Below are positions 36,359-48,779 of a stretch of DNA of 64,000 bases, piece by piece. Under the pieces are notes generated by a model. The model made no database searches and was not told the DNA's origin. It saw nothing but the letters and a program-made list of their open reading frames with translations. A program made the translations under genes and the position numbers. Positions within the stretch are counted from its first letter, which is position 1; every line of letters begins with the position of its first letter. This DNA comes from Leptodactylus fallax. Taxonomy: Eukaryota; Chordata; Amphibia; Anura; Leptodactylidae. Location: assembly GCA_947044405.1 (NCBI GenBank), contig CAMRHE010000018.1, forward strand, positions 6,457,501 through 6,521,500, written 5' to 3'.

Positions 36359-39300
36359 GGAGGCTTTGTGGCTATTAGACTGAATATGTCTTAAGTCACC
36401 TAGCCCTAGGAGAAGGAAAGAAGCATCATAAGGCATGTCAAAAGCAGCTTGTCCATTGGCTGACAGCCATAGCTACACAATTAACACTACACATATAAGC
36501 AGCTAATAAAATCATACAAATGCAATAGAATTTACATTTACTAACTATACTGCTAATGGTCAAAGGAGAAGCTCACTAAGTCCACTCTACTGAATTCTTA
36601 TTATACGTATACAAAGGGCTTGTAAAGAAGTAAATGGAAATGTGCAAGTGATTAATGACAAATTCCCTCAATATTAAATGAAATCATTTATGACAAGTAT
36701 AAATTTTAAATACACATTTGTGAAATGAAATACAAAAGAAACATTATTTCTAAAAGAGGATTAAATATTCACTTTACCAGATTATATTCTGTGTCCAAAT
36801 ATATCAAATGTCTTATACCACACACAAAAAAACACCTCTCATTAGACAAAGAGTCGGGCAACGCCTGACTAACTTATGAAGGGTTACTTTGGCTGTTCTA
36901 CAAGTATGTAAAAGGTTTTGCTCACAAGTGTTCAGTATGGAACCATGAATAGAGAAAATAGCCTTGAACACTGGGCAGGTATCATGATTGTTGCAAAAGA
37001 CAACTGGTCCCCAACCAGTGGCTCGCTAAAGAAACCCCTCAGTTATACCCATAACATGACAAATACTGGCAATATTGAATATGTATCTGAACCTCTAAGC
37101 AGTTCCAATTTAGGTGGTAGAATATAATGCCACAAGGAAAGATATAGCAAAATAATATCAATTTCATAATTATATATATATATTGAATGCGGCTTTTGAT
37201 CACTACTCAAAGTTAAATGTAGCTCACAGTGAACAATAGGTTGGGGACATTTTGTTGCAGTAATTTCAGGAACTGAAAATTTATTATATTCATCCAAATA
37301 GGGCCGTTTTGGAGGCTGGCCCACAGGTTTCTGCAAGCTTATTAACATGAATTTTTCGCAACAAAACCTACTACATATGAACACATACATACAGTTATAA
37401 TGTGGTCTCTCTAAATGACAGGCAATAACATATGTGCAAAAAGCAAAGACCTTTGTTCAGATCTTATTTTAGTATATGAACAGGCCCAAGCATTAGACTA
37501 CACCAGAAATTTAAATAGTTAAGATATAATACCATCTGCTTATACAGATTTCTGCAACTTGTGGCTCTCCAGTTCTGACTGTACAAGGGCCACAGACTAA
37601 TGACTGCTGCTGTCAGGCCACAGACCGATGACCATTGCTGTTAAGTGCCACTTATCGTATTATTATTATTTAAAAAAATCTGAATTCAAGTATTAGTTCA
37701 CCTTAGAGAGAGAGAGGATTTATTAATTAGTAAATGAATTCTCTGGCTACAGTAATTCTCAGCACTGTTTATCTGTGCCTCGCATGGTCTTCTACATACC
37801 ATGTGACAGAGGTTATCACAAGGCTTTCTCCTCTGACAAGATCAAGCACATAAAATTAGGAGAGGATTCCATATTTAAATGCACATACCAAAAGGCCAGA
37901 GAGTGAATCACAGCAGAAAGGGGCATGCTGTAGTATTACAGGAGGAAAGAAGCAGGATCAGCAGGAAAAAGTAGGTCTCATAGAGCCATGATGGATCTGT
38001 GTACAGCCCTGATACAGTGATGAACTATGCATCTGGTAGCACCTCAACTCATTATCTGTCCCTATCTGATAGTGAAGTGAAAGGGCATGGAGAGTGTCCA
38101 GATCCAGGGAGCAAATCATCTGAAAGCAGGCAGAGCTATAGATCAAAGTGCTTCCACTCCATCCAGAGTTAATGTCATCCCACCAAACCAGGCCCCAACA
38201 GCAGACAAAACCAGGCACAAAATCAGAAAGACTCCTTAGGATCCAAAGATAATAAAAGGAGATAGAAAGAAGAAAACAGAAGAGAGACAGACTGGCAGAA
38301 CTAGGCCTAGACAGCTGGTTTACATCCTGACTTCAACTTAGGGAAAGGTTTCCATTCTCTCTTCATCACTGAAAATGATTTCTTTCATATAGCTGAGAAA
38401 TGAGATACCTTTAGGACTTTAATATGCAGAAGGATGTTTTTCTTTATATACCTGACGCAACATGCTGTATACTGGAGCTGCATAACCTTCCTGTGTAGAA
38501 AATAACTCCCATGTGGGGTGCTATTTTATTTCTTGGCATGCAAGAAATTTGCATCGGTTACAGAGAAGTGAATGTAGGAACAGTGAATACATAAAGCATC
38601 TATTACCATATAGTGGAATAAACATGAAACACTGCAAACGCACATTTACTGCTTTGATACAACTCTACAAATGATAGGAGGAAAGTTCAGAATAAATATC
38701 CCCATAATAAAAGCTAAATTGTTCTTTCAGAACTGCAAAATGGCAACAGATAGAAATTCAGAAAGATCATCGCTAGCCATGTTCACCTAAATAATATTGA
38801 CAACACAAAATTAAAGCATAGCAACACCATCCACCATTCTTAAGGAATAAACAACAATACGCTATCTGAAGACTTTTCTAGAAAGCAGTAGATGGCATAC
38901 TAGTAAATAAAAAAAACAACAAAATGTAATAGCAGGAAAAGCCAGAAGCATATGCAATAACACTAGTCAGCGTAGGTGGGTCACTGAGGATAGATTCCTC
39001 TACATAACTGGATTTAGCTGAAGTTTGAAAAAATATAAAGAAAAAATTGTATTGCTTTCCATTAACATAAGGACAATTCGTAAAGGTATACAAACACTAG
39101 AAATGATTATCTGCTACCATATGGTCTAAAACACAGCAACACTTTTGCTATAATACACCATACTATTAAACTTCAACCATTTTATTATGAATGTAAAAAT
39201 TATAGAATTCTGACATTCATAATTCTGTATTTACTGCACATGAATTCAGCACTCAGAATTCAGTTATACTCTATACATCGCCATGTCGGTCAGTGTGCCA

Positions 39301-39719
39301 GTTACTAAGCATTAAATTTACTGTAAGTAGTCAAATACAACAGAGAAAATACATATTCTAATAACCCTGCCCTGTTTGTATCCCATTAAATATATACTAT
39401 AGTATAGTATAAATTATTTTGATACAGATAATTGAGCCAAACTTTGTAGAAATGTATTGACTTCATTCATCTATATGGATAACATTTTAGGTTTATAATG
39501 ATTTACAGTATACAGTGAAAAAAATTGTTCAAATATAACAAAATCTAGTTTCCTTTCTATCAATGATATATTATGTATGTACAAAAATATACTGTCTATT
39601 TAAAAATATATATATTGTCTATAACATAAGTTATTTAAAAAAAAATTAGAATTTCAATTTTTAAAAAAAATATTTATAATGTTTGAAGATGGCAAACAAA
39701 CTACAGACATATGCATACA
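36359..39719. other. AT-rich intronic DNA, nothing recognised
   Basis: Short (TA)n run near 37173-37184. Open frames are short and without known motifs. Confidence 0.5.
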
Positions 39720-39792
39720 CATATAACACACACACATATATATATACACACACACATAAATATATATAATGTGTATATACTCTCTCTCTCTC

Positions 39793-39846
<54 letters not shown>

Positions 39847-39870
39847 AGATATATATTACATATATATACA
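39720..39870 (+). repeat. Compound (CA)/(TC)/(TA)n microsatellite
   Basis: CA-rich, then TC, then a (TA)n run of about 22 units (39797-39840), then TG and TA remnants. Confidence 0.95.
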
Positions 39871-39929
39871 AAAAAATCTTGTACATAAATGCAAATGCAA
39901 GATTTTACATTAACAAAAAACACAAATCT

Positions 39930-40730
39930 CGGCGCATTTGCTGCTCCTATCCAGTAGATTTTCGCTGCCCTGCTGTGCTGCAGTCATTGCCGGCAGCAGT
40001 GTCTATCAGCTGTGCAGGGATGGATGGAGGTGACAGGTGAGGACACTAGTCCTGTCCCTATATATCCATATGTACAGTCCTCTATACATGTATTAATCCT
40101 GCCTCTTCTCTCTAGTCTATTTATTACGAAAATATAATCATATGGCACGTCCTATCATAAAGGCAAAAAACGCGCCAGGAGCTGGTGCCCCCTATAATGC
40201 CAGTCAGCGCCGGCACATCCCTGGCACAGCACCCGCCGGGTATACCCAGCTAGTTGGAACCCACAAGGATAACCCGCGCGTAGGGCAGGAGCAGATGTGG
40301 GCGACCGAGGAAGACGGAACCCGCAGCAGGAAACTTTCTTGAAGACACAACAATACAGTGAGCACAAGGAGAAACCTGAAGATGAAGGCGATGTCCTGCG
40401 GGAGAAGTGACAGCTCAGCTCCCAGTGCTGACAGGATGAGGCCGGGTACCACAGCAGTACAGAGGAGACCAGCAGAAGGACGCTCGTTAACTATGTACTG
40501 AGGGAGGGAGGGGGGTCTTACACTATTATCACCTAATAACACAAGGACTGGTACAGAAGAGAGCAGCACACATAGCCCCTCTGCTCCAGGGTGCCCACTG
40601 CCGCCGCCTCCTCCTCCTCTCTGGTCTGCAACACATTCCCCTTCCACCTGTGCCGCATTATACCGAGGCAATGCTGCCACACATGTCCACTGATGCCCAC
40701 ACCAGCAGCATATGGCACCCTTCATGTACG
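39930..40730. other. GC-rich, CpG-containing segment upstream of mab21l2
   Basis: From about 39930 to 40730 the sequence is clearly richer in C, G and CpG than its surroundings (gcgccaggagctgg, cgcccgc-type words, acccgcgcgtagggc). Frames on both strands stay open for up to 173 codons but show no known protein. It may be a CpG-island outlier belonging to mab21l2, separated from the promoter by microsatellites. Confidence 0.4.
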
Positions 40731-40871
40731 GCAGGTAGAGATCATGTATTCAGGTATGCAACTAATATGTAAGTCTGGCTGTATATGAATAGTATTAAGA
40801 AAGTAGAATTAAGAAAAAGCAGTAATCACTCAGGAATATACATGACAAACATTATTACGAATGTATTCAAT

Positions 40872-40873
40872 AT

Positions 40874-40929
<56 letters not shown>

Positions 40930-41190
40930 TATATATACACATATCATATATATATATATATATATATATAAAACACACACACACACACATATATATACAT
41001 ACACACACTCTGTAGCCTATATTATATATACATACATAGCATCCTATACTACTACACACACATACTATATATGTATATATACACACTTTCAATTCTAGAT
41101 TACAAAAACCAATACATAAATACATAATCCCCCAAACATACACACATATACATACATATATACACACACACGTAAGTACATGTACATATT
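40872..41190 (+). repeat. (TA)n and (AC)n microsatellite cluster
   Basis: A (TA)n run of about 27 units is followed by AC-rich and ATAC-rich runs. It lies about 1.1 kb upstream of the mab21l2 promoter. Confidence 0.95.
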
Positions 41191-42204
41191 CATATATTTA
41201 GATACATAAAAAGGCAGAATTCTGTGCTGCTACATTTATTAGAATTCTTATATTGCTACCTCATCTTTCGAGGCTCTGTACAATGTGATATCCACTAAAG
41301 TAAATGTATAAATACATAATACAATTCCAGAAAAATAAATATGAACAGATCGAAGGCATTAAAAGATATAATGTATGAGTATTTACAAATACACACATAG
41401 CGTTGTTTTACCTCTTCAATAAATAATTGTTCGTATATTGTTAGCTATCCACTAAATCATGCAGACACATTTATTGTAGAGCTAGATAGATAGATAGATA
41501 GATAGGTGAAGGAATGTAGAGCTGCCTCCAGCATGCACACAGGTGTATACCACTGATCACTTACAGAAACACAAGAAATACACAGAAATGTTTAATGTTA
41601 TTAAAATAATAATAAGTTCTACATTTCACTAGTGAAAGCACAGAGCGGGCACATGATGCCAGTACCAGGGAAGTGATAATGCCAGGATATTGTGACCGTC
41701 ACACACAACACATTAAAGTCCTGAGAAAAGAAAGCTGCCCCTCCACATCTCCACATGTGATGGCACAGGCATGACCTGATCATATAGCCAGCGTACATGT
41801 AGTATATAAACTACTCCCAGTAACAATAATGGAGACAGTTACATGAAGGATTGTTCCGCTTTTATTTTTGTTTTTGTTCCTGGCTGATCAGACTGATGTC
41901 AACCAGAAACAGATGTGTAATAAGAGGAGAACGGATGCCACGTGTTAACCCCTTCCTGCAGGACCAAGAGGCCCCGGGCGCAAAGTGCCCATTACCGGGG
42001 CTGCCAGCTACTACAAGCCTCCCTCCCGTGGTCCACCACCCTCCGCGGCATGTGTATAGCTGCAGCACATGGGCTGGAGTCTACCTAGTCCCTCAGTGAC
42101 ATGAGCGGCGAGCAGAGGTCCGGGCGGGCATCGGTCTGCAGCGTGCAGGTGGTGAGGATGCAGAGTAGGTGTGCGGGGCAGTGTGCGCCTCACGCGCTGT
42201 CCGG
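41191..42204. other. Upstream flank of mab21l2
   Basis: A (TAGA)n run at 41485-41504. GC content rises from about 41940 toward the promoter (gaggccccgggcgcaaag). Probably proximal regulatory DNA. Confidence 0.45.
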
Positions 42205-42345
42205 GGCCGCCGCCGCTCACGCTGATTGGCTGCAGCGATGACAGCTCAGCGTTCTATTGTAGGGAGCAGGCCCCGCCCACCTCCAGGGCCCTGGGACCAT
42301 TCATAAAACTAAGCAACTCCTGCACTAGTGCTGACATTCAGCTAT
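42205..42345 (+). promoter_or_regulatory. mab21l2 core promoter
   Basis: A GC-rich segment just upstream of the 5' UTR holds an inverted CCAAT box (attgg, 42225-42229), a GC box (ccccgccc, 42271-42278) and a TATA-like cataaaa at about 42301-42307. These are in the usual order and spacing, so transcription probably starts near 42325-42335. The start site itself is inferred. Confidence 0.6.
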
Positions 42346-42381
42346 AGCCGGGTGGGCGCCAGGAGCCTGTGCCACCCCTGC

Positions 42382-42501
42382 ATGTGCCAGCCTGGGCCTC
42401 CAACTACACTTCCTGCACCAGGGGAAACTTGTGCCCGCCTGAGAAGTGCTGCAGGAACCAGAGCAGCGCGGGCGGCGCCTCCACCAACACTAGGAGCCTG
42501 A
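42382..42501 (+). other. Upstream ORF 1 in the mab21l2 leader (39 codons)
   Basis: An ATG at 42382, about 50 bases after the predicted start site, opens a 39-codon frame that ends at TGA 42499-42501. It closes before the main start, so it could reduce initiation at mab21l2. There is no evidence that the peptide is made. Confidence 0.4.
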
Positions 42502-42503
42502 GG

Positions 42504-42527
42504 ATGCCAGTGGGCGCAGCGTGCTGA
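42504..42527 (+). other. Upstream ORF 2 in the mab21l2 leader (7 codons)
   Basis: The ATG at 42504 is three bases after the stop of the first upstream ORF. It is followed by seven codons and TGA. It is not in frame with the main start, so it cannot give an N-terminal extension. Confidence 0.4.
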
Positions 42528-42673
42528 CAGGACCTGAGCAGTCATCATCATCCTCCTCCCCCACCAGCACCACCACTGGTCACCTCTCCTCATCAAGATC
42601 AACTCGTAGCAAAGCATTGGATCCCTCAACGTACTGCGACCCACCGGTGTACAGCCCGGACCTGTGCCCCAAC

Positions 42674-43753
42674 ATGATTGCCGCCCAGGCCAAGCTGGTC
42701 TACCAGCTCAACAAGTACTACACGGAGCGCTGCCAGGCCAGGAAGGCGGCCATCGCCAAGACCATCCGGGAAGTGTGCAAGGTAGTGTCCGACGTGCTGA
42801 AAGAGGTGGAGGTGCAGGAGCCCCGCTTCATCAGCTCCCTCACTGAGATCGACGCCCGCTACGAGGGCCTGGAGGTGGTGTCTCCCACCGAGTTTGAAGT
42901 GGTCCTCTACCTCAACCAGATGGGGGTCTTTAACTTTGTGGACGACGGCTCCCTGCCTGGCTGTGCCGTGCTGAAGCTGAGCGATGGTCGCAAACGTAGC
43001 ATGTCCCTCTGGGTGGAGTTCATCACGGCCTCCGGCTACCTCTCGGCCAGGAAGATCCGCTCCCGCTTCCAGACCCTGGTGGCCCAGGCCGTGGACAAGT
43101 GCAGCTACCGGGACGTGGTGAAGATGATCGCGGACACCAGCGAGGTGCGGCTCCGCATCCGGGAGCGCTACGTGGTACAGATCACTCCAGCCTTCAAGTG
43201 CACGGGCATCTGGCCCCGCAGCGCGGCTCAGTGGCCCCTGCCGCACATCCCATGGCCGGGCCCCAACCGAGTGGCAGAAGTGAAAGCTGAGGGCTTCAAC
43301 CTACTCTCCAAAGAGTGCTACTCCCTGACAGGCAAGCAGAGCTCCGCGGAGAGCGACGCCTGGGTGCTGCAGTTCGCCGAGGCCGAGAACCGCCTGCTGC
43401 TGGGGGGCTGCAGGAACAAGTGCCTGTCCATCCTGAAGACCCTCCGGGACCGCCACCTGGAGCTTCCCGGCCAGCCCCTCAACAACTATCACATGAAGAC
43501 CCTGCTGCTGTACGAGTGCGAGAAGCACCCGCGGGAGACTGACTGGGACGAGGCGTGCCTGGGCGACCGGCTCAATGGCATCCTGCTGCAGCTCATCTCC
43601 TGCCTGCAGTGCCGCAGGTGCCCGCACTACTTCCTGCCCAACCTCGACCTTTTCCAGGGCAAACCCCACTCTGCCTTAGAGAGTGCGGCCAAACAGACGT
43701 GGAGACTGGCCCGGGAGATCCTCACCAACCCTAAGAGCCTGGATAAGCTATGA
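42674..43753 (+). CDS. mab21l2: Mab-21-like protein 2, single-exon developmental gene
   Basis: This is an intact 359-codon ORF without introns, the usual length for MAB21L1/L2. The protein starts MIAAQAKLVYQLNKYYTERC and ends LTNPKSLDKL. YTERC near residue 16, LLLYECEKHPRETDW in the C-terminal third and the final SLDKL are the L2 forms as I know them; L1 has YNEKC, VSYECEKHPRES and SLEKL. The family has a nucleotidyltransferase fold related to cGAS, with an N-terminal NTase half and a C-terminal helical half, but no enzymatic role is established. It acts in eye, midbrain, neural-tube and body-wall development. The ATG at 42674 has A at -3 and matches the family start. The reading frame stays open upstream to 42521, but that extension begins with GTG, so I treat it as 5' UTR. 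The gene lies antisense inside an LRBA intron. The coding region is much more GC-rich than its surroundings, which fits a CpG-island gene. Confidence 0.97.
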   Translation: MIAAQAKLVYQLNKYYTERCQARKAAIAKTIREVCKVVSDVLKEVEVQEPRFISSLTEIDARYEGLEVVSPTEFEVVLYLNQMGVFNFVDDGSLPGCAVLKLSDGRKRSMSLWVEFITASGYLSARKIRSRFQTLVAQAVDKCSYRDVVKMIADTSEVRLRIRERYVVQITPAFKCTGIWPRSAAQWPLPHIPWPGPNRVAEVKAEGFNLLSKECYSLTGKQSSAESDAWVLQFAEAENRLLLGGCRNKCLSILKTLRDRHLELPGQPLNNYHMKTLLLYECEKHPRETDWDEACLGDRLNGILLQLISCLQCRRCPHYFLPNLDLFQGKPHSALESAAKQTWRLAREILTNPKSLDKL

Positions 43754-44435
43754 GAGCAGCTGGGCACACACAGGACTTGGCATGGGGCTGCACCACCAAA
43801 GGACTCCAGTGCAGGCCAAAGGATGAAAGGGCAGAAACAGTTCTGGTCATTGCCATGTAGCCCCCATAGTGAGTAGTGACACAGCACACACTTCTTCTAA
43901 TGCACTTGCAGATCAGACATTGGGCTCGGTGGTCAGATCACTTCAGCAATAATCTCTCCTGGGGACCTGCTGTCTACATTGCACATTAGGGACATGGGGG
44001 TGAGGGGCATCTAGACCCTGTATTTATTGCCCCTTATATCACACTACAGGCAGGACGACACTGATCACAACTCTTTCCAGGCATCCGGACTATAAAGCGG
44101 CTCTATTGTATCCTATAGGGGGACCAAGGCCCAGCGCCCCTTCTAAAGGGATCTGTCTGGTCTACAGAAGGGACATTTCGTTGCACAGGAGGAGAGGGGG
44201 GAACTCTCTCCTTCCAGACAATGTGAATCCAGTCACAAGAAGCAATCGGACTTAGAAGGTACATTTCATATAAGATGTAGCCATCTTCTTTTATTTTTAT
44301 TTTGCCTGAATGTTTGTCACTAAGTGAACAAAAAATTATTTAAACTATATAATGTCTCTTCTAAAAGTTCTATGTATAATAGTGCCAAGGTCACGCTGTG
44401 CCCAGCAGCTGGCCCTCCACGTCTGAATACTGACT

Positions 44436-44441
44436 AATAAA
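44436..44441 (+). terminator. Poly(A) signal of mab21l2
   Basis: A canonical AATAAA lies about 685 bases after the stop codon and is followed by GT-rich sequence (gtcctgtgaatgtc) 20-30 bases further on. The 3' UTR would be about 0.7 kb. It is the first good signal downstream of the stop. Confidence 0.65.
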
Positions 44442-44459
44442 AACTTCAAGATCACTCCT

Positions 44460-45519
44460 CTGTCCTGTGAATGTCTATGCTGGATGCAATACTACTTCTA
44501 TATTATCATCATTACGGAGGAGAACCTCGTGTCCCATCTTTACTATTCAAGATAGCCACCACAATCTATTTATGGTATACAGCTAGATAGTACAATATAT
44601 GCGTTTATGAATTGAATCATTGTTTTATGGGAACAAAACGGATACAAAGTGAAATTCATTTATAACGAAATTATCGAATTCAAATAGATGTAAAATATAT
44701 ATACACACACATTTTGAGATATTATATATAACATTTACTTTTATTTATAATTGTATATATCTATAAATCACATTACATAATTTACATATTTAAAATTGTA
44801 ATTTACATATTTAATTATGTATCATCTACATGAATTGAATTTAACAATTTCGTTACAGAAGAATTTCATAATTTAGCTGCACATCCGACTACATATTTGT
44901 ATGTGATATTATTGCTATTCTCTTGCACATTCCTAGTCTATAGGTTTGATATATTGACATGCGGTAATTTACAGTAAAAGTGACAGTTCTTTTAATGACA
45001 GCCCGGATGTCGGTGATGTGACAGCTACTGTTTGGTTGTAAAAACAAGCAGCACAGTGTGAATATACACATGATGTTATCTCTCAGATTGTATCTCCACC
45101 GCTGTGTGCGATAAATCCTCTACTCCCCCAACACATACAGCTATAGTGGCTGCCAGTATTAAATGTGTATCTACTCTAGAAACTTCCTCTTATTTTCTTT
45201 AATGGATCACTATTAAATATTAGAACTGAAATAATCTTATATTGATTTTTAGTAAGAGGTGATTTTAAATCTAGAACATGTGGCTGCATTAAGTAAAACT
45301 ATTTTATAGATGCATCCACTATATATTATTATTATTATTATATACACACATACGAATTAAAGGTAAAAATATATAATATATACTCTATGCTGATGACCGG
45401 GAAATTCTGATTTGTTCTGGAAGTTAGTCCAGAGTACAGTGAGCAGCAGTAACAGCAGACCCATGCCTATTATACTAGATGCATTGTCCTGCGGACTAAG
45501 AGAAAGCGATACAAACAAG
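44460..45519. other. AT-rich DNA downstream of mab21l2
   Basis: AT-rich, with short (TA)n and (TTA)n runs. No gene seen between the poly(A) signal and the minisatellite. Confidence 0.5.
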
Positions 45520-46125
45520 TGTGATACACTTAGCTAATCGTACACCTCTAGGACTGTTGCAGCAGTGATATATACAAACGTGATACATTGTAAATCAAAT
45601 GTGCTACACTGTCAAGTATCTTACTTCTTTAAGACTACTGCAACAGTGATACAAACAAATATGCTACATTGTAACTAATGCTACACCTCTAGGACTGGGT
45701 GCTTCAGCGATACAAAACAAACGCGTTACACTAACTAATCGTACACCTGTAGGACTGCTACAGCAATGCTATACACAAATATGGTACATTATAACTCAAA
45801 TGTGCTACACTGTAACTAATCGTACACTTGTTGGACTAGTGCAGAATTGATACAAACAGATGTGCTACATTTTAATAAATAGGCCTGATGCATTAATGAT
45901 ACATACAAACGTGCTACATTGTGACTAATCGTACACCTCTAGGACTGCTGCAACAATGATGCAAACAATTGTGATCTATTGTAACTAATCGTACACCTCT
46001 TGGACTGCTGCAGCAGTAATATACACAAATGTGCTACATTGTAACTAATCGTATACCTCTTGGACTGCTTCAGAAGTAATATATATAAATGTGCTACATT
46101 GTAACTAATCGTACACTTCTAAGAC
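45520..46125 (+). repeat. Decayed minisatellite, ~60-bp unit, next to the LRBA PH exon
   Basis: About nine units have the pattern ctaatcgtacacctctagga, then ctgctgcagcagtgatata, then caaatgtgctacattgtaa. Units differ by scattered substitutions and small indels. It stops about 130 bases from the exon's donor splice site. Confidence 0.85.
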
Positions 46126-46253
46126 TTTTCGGTATGCTGGGATAGTATAGTACTGGTTTGGACAGATGATGCCGAGGTAGGCCAAGCTGTGACAGCCTCC
46201 CAGCCTCATCCATCACAGGGGGCTGCTCTAAACTGAGGGTCACTTTCTCTTAC

Positions 46254-46390
46254 CTTAGGATCGATTTTCTTAAAGTTCGGATCATCCTCATCCACCTCAA
46301 AGTAGAGTTCAAAAGAGGTGACGGACAGGGTTCCCTTTACCATCGCAGAGGGGGCTATTAATTGAGCGGGGGTGCTCAGGCTCACCGGAC
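46254..46390 (-). CDS. lrba: LRBA exon: start of the PH domain before BEACH
   Basis: This internal exon of 137 bases is read on the minus strand. The acceptor is tttttggcag at 46400-46391 and the donor is AAG|GTAAGA at 46256-46249. It encodes PVSLSTPAQLIAPSAMVKGT followed by LSVTSFELYFEVDEDDPNFK and KIDPK, the beginning of the PH-like domain that packs against the BEACH domain. DPNFKKIDPK is the LRBA form; the paralogue NBEA has DSAFKKIDTK as I know it. LRBA is a large BEACH-WD40 protein of vesicle trafficking (in mammals it protects CTLA-4 from lysosomal loss). The exon begins in phase 1, completing the Gly codon opened by the exon at 52283, and ends in phase 0. A decayed minisatellite ends about 130 bases from the donor side. 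Confidence 0.93.
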
Positions 46391-47428
46391 CTGCCAAAAA
46401 AGAACTGGGTGAGACCCTGGAGGGTAAATAGGCATCAATAGAACAGTAGAGAGAGTACCTTATGCACACAATACACTAACATGGGGATGAACCCAAGGCT
46501 GGAAAGGGTGGAAGGACAGCAGGCTATCTTCTGGCAAACAGGCTGATGTCTGAGTAGCCAGGGGCTCCTTCCACATCGCATATGTAGGACATAACAGCCG
46601 AGTCACAGTCCATACACACACAGAGGTTTCTACAGAAAACATTCCCACAGCCCAGTACAACAGAAAACATTGCATGGATATATTTGTGATGCCCTTAGTT
46701 TCGGCATAAAGTAGGCTAAACACAGTACACAGCTGCAGATATGCATGGAAAAAGCAGTCTCCCCATGTATACATCTCATATCTCGTAGCAATCCACCTGA
46801 AACTTTTCTGCACACACTATAGATTATATAGATAGATATAGTATAATAACGCACAGCAGTATACACACCTGATGCTCTTATGTGTGAAGCGCATAGCCTT
46901 AAAAAGTATAAAACTACACATGTACATACAAAATGCCATTAACTCTCACCATATATCACTGTACAGTGGTCTCATAATACATAGCTACACGCCATATACA
47001 TACAGGAGTCCATCATTTCTTTAGAACACTGCTGGATATATAGTTACACAGGTACATCCATGCAGCCCTATATTTCTGTAGAGCATGGCTAGCTACAAAT
47101 ATGTAGAGCATATGAGCATGTATGTTGCTATATTATATTTAATGCTATCAGTTCTGTAGAGCAGTCTCATAATACATAGCTACACACGTACATAATATCA
47201 CCATTACTTTAGAACACAGTTTCGCAAAGCATAGATATACTGTAGAGCTACACAAATGTACATACATAATGTCATCATTTGTGTACAGCACCCTCATACT
47301 ATGCAGCTACTTATGTACATATATACATCCATTGGTTCTGTACGGCTGACATAATATAGAGCTACACACATGGAAATGCAGGTTTTCATTTCTCCAGAAC
47401 ATAGTTTGATGTAATTTAGATCGATCGA

Positions 47429-47576
<148 letters not shown>

Positions 47577-48118
47577 TACACATACATACACACCCCAATA
47601 GTTTCTGTTGAGCAGTCCCATAATGTAAAGCTACACTCATACATACTGCTCCTCATTTCTATGCATAATGTGATACATAGCTACTCACATGTACATATAT
47701 ATAGCTACAAACTGTATATACATACTGCTCCTCATTTCTGTACAGCTAAGTCTGAGATAATATATAGCTACACCTACTGTATATAGATATCGCTCCTCGT
47801 TTTTGCAACGCTTAGTTTGATAGAATATCGCTATAGACATACACATACTTCTCTTTATTGCTGTAGGGTGATATGGTAATACAGAGCTATACATATGTAC
47901 ATACATTCTCCCATACGTTCTGTAGAGCATCAGTTACAAAAATACTGCTTCTCCTCTCTGGAGAGCCTAGTCTGATATACGGTATATAGCTACACACATG
48001 TACTGTACAATACAAACAGCTCCCCTTTTCTGTAGAGCATAGTGGGATATATAGCTACACACATGTACTGTACAATACAGCCTGCTCCTTATGTGCAGAG
48101 CAGTGTCTGATGTAGATC

Positions 48119-48120
48119 TG

Positions 48121-48171
<51 letters not shown>

Positions 48172-48190
48172 TACACATACACACACACAA
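48119..48190 (+). repeat. (CA)n/(TA)n microsatellite
   Basis: CA, TA and CA runs at the right end of the decayed minisatellite. Confidence 0.93.
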
Positions 48191-48779
48191 TGCCCTTTCA
48201 GCAGGACATAGCCTAGCGCTAGTACATACATGATACACATCATTTCTGCAGTCTCCTATAGTGGCATACATCTATACATGCCACTTATTTCTGCAGGTTT
48301 CTATAGGCTTATTGATCATCCATACAGTACATTTATACATAGGGCTGTTCAGTACATGAGTGACACGGAAATTCTGGATTAATATAGTGCTGAGGGATGA
48401 GGAGCACAGGGCCAGGTAATGATTTTGGTGAATTACTGCCAAAGAATTTCAGATGAATTGTCATTTCCATCGATTGTTAGACGGGTGAGTGTCTTTAATC
48501 TACCATCAATCTTCATGTGTGCCATGTGGACAATGAGGAAGATTCTCTGCTGAGATTAGAGCAGGCTCTGCCCTTTATTCCCAGTCTACAGATACATTGT
48601 GTTTGCAGATGGGCAGCAGATAGCTACAGAGCTGCCTTGATTTCCCAGTGCTCGTCCTCACAAATGAATGAAATAAGCAGCTCTGTGTTCTTCTGCACCC
48701 TGTGCATTAACATGTAATCCAGAGGCAAAATAACATTTTTCCAATCACTCCCCGACATTCAATTACAGGAGGGAGAGGG

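Larger units (their letters stand above)
1..46253 (-). other. LRBA intron containing mab21l2 (antisense); continues off the window
   Basis: The next LRBA exon should encode a conserved AYTEGLHGKW / FSRRYLLQN segment of the PH domain. I did not find it on the minus strand between 1 and 46253, so the intron probably continues beyond the left edge. A very long intron here is expected because it hosts mab21l2 and its regulatory DNA. My search was by eye, so a short exon could have been missed. Confidence 0.6.

Noticed and set aside
40204..40725. 173-codon minus-strand open frame with hydrophobic stretches
   Set aside because: It lies in a GC-rich segment where stops are rare, frames on the other strand are also open, and no family is recognisable. 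Kept only as a CpG-rich segment.
40826..41167. Tyr/Ile/Cys-rich open frames over TA and CA repeats (also near 39654-39923 and 48089-48271)
   Set aside because: They are translations of microsatellites.
1..42000. The next LRBA PH/BEACH exon
   Set aside because: I looked for the conserved AYTEGLHGKW / FSRRYLLQN coding segment on the minus strand and did not find it. It probably lies to the left of the window.
42521..42673. N-terminal extension of mab21l2 by 51 codons
   Set aside because: The extension begins with GTG, not ATG, and known family members start at MIAAQ. The nearby ATG codons (42382, 42504) do not lead into the main frame.
42626..43669. Long minus-strand frames across mab21l2 (206 and 122 codons)
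   Set aside because: Shadows of the GC-rich mab21l2 coding sequence.
46254..46390. Assignment of the PH exon to NBEA (with MAB21L1)
   Set aside because: The residues DPNFKKIDPK and the L2-type mab21 protein both point to LRBA/mab21l2 rather than the paralogous locus.
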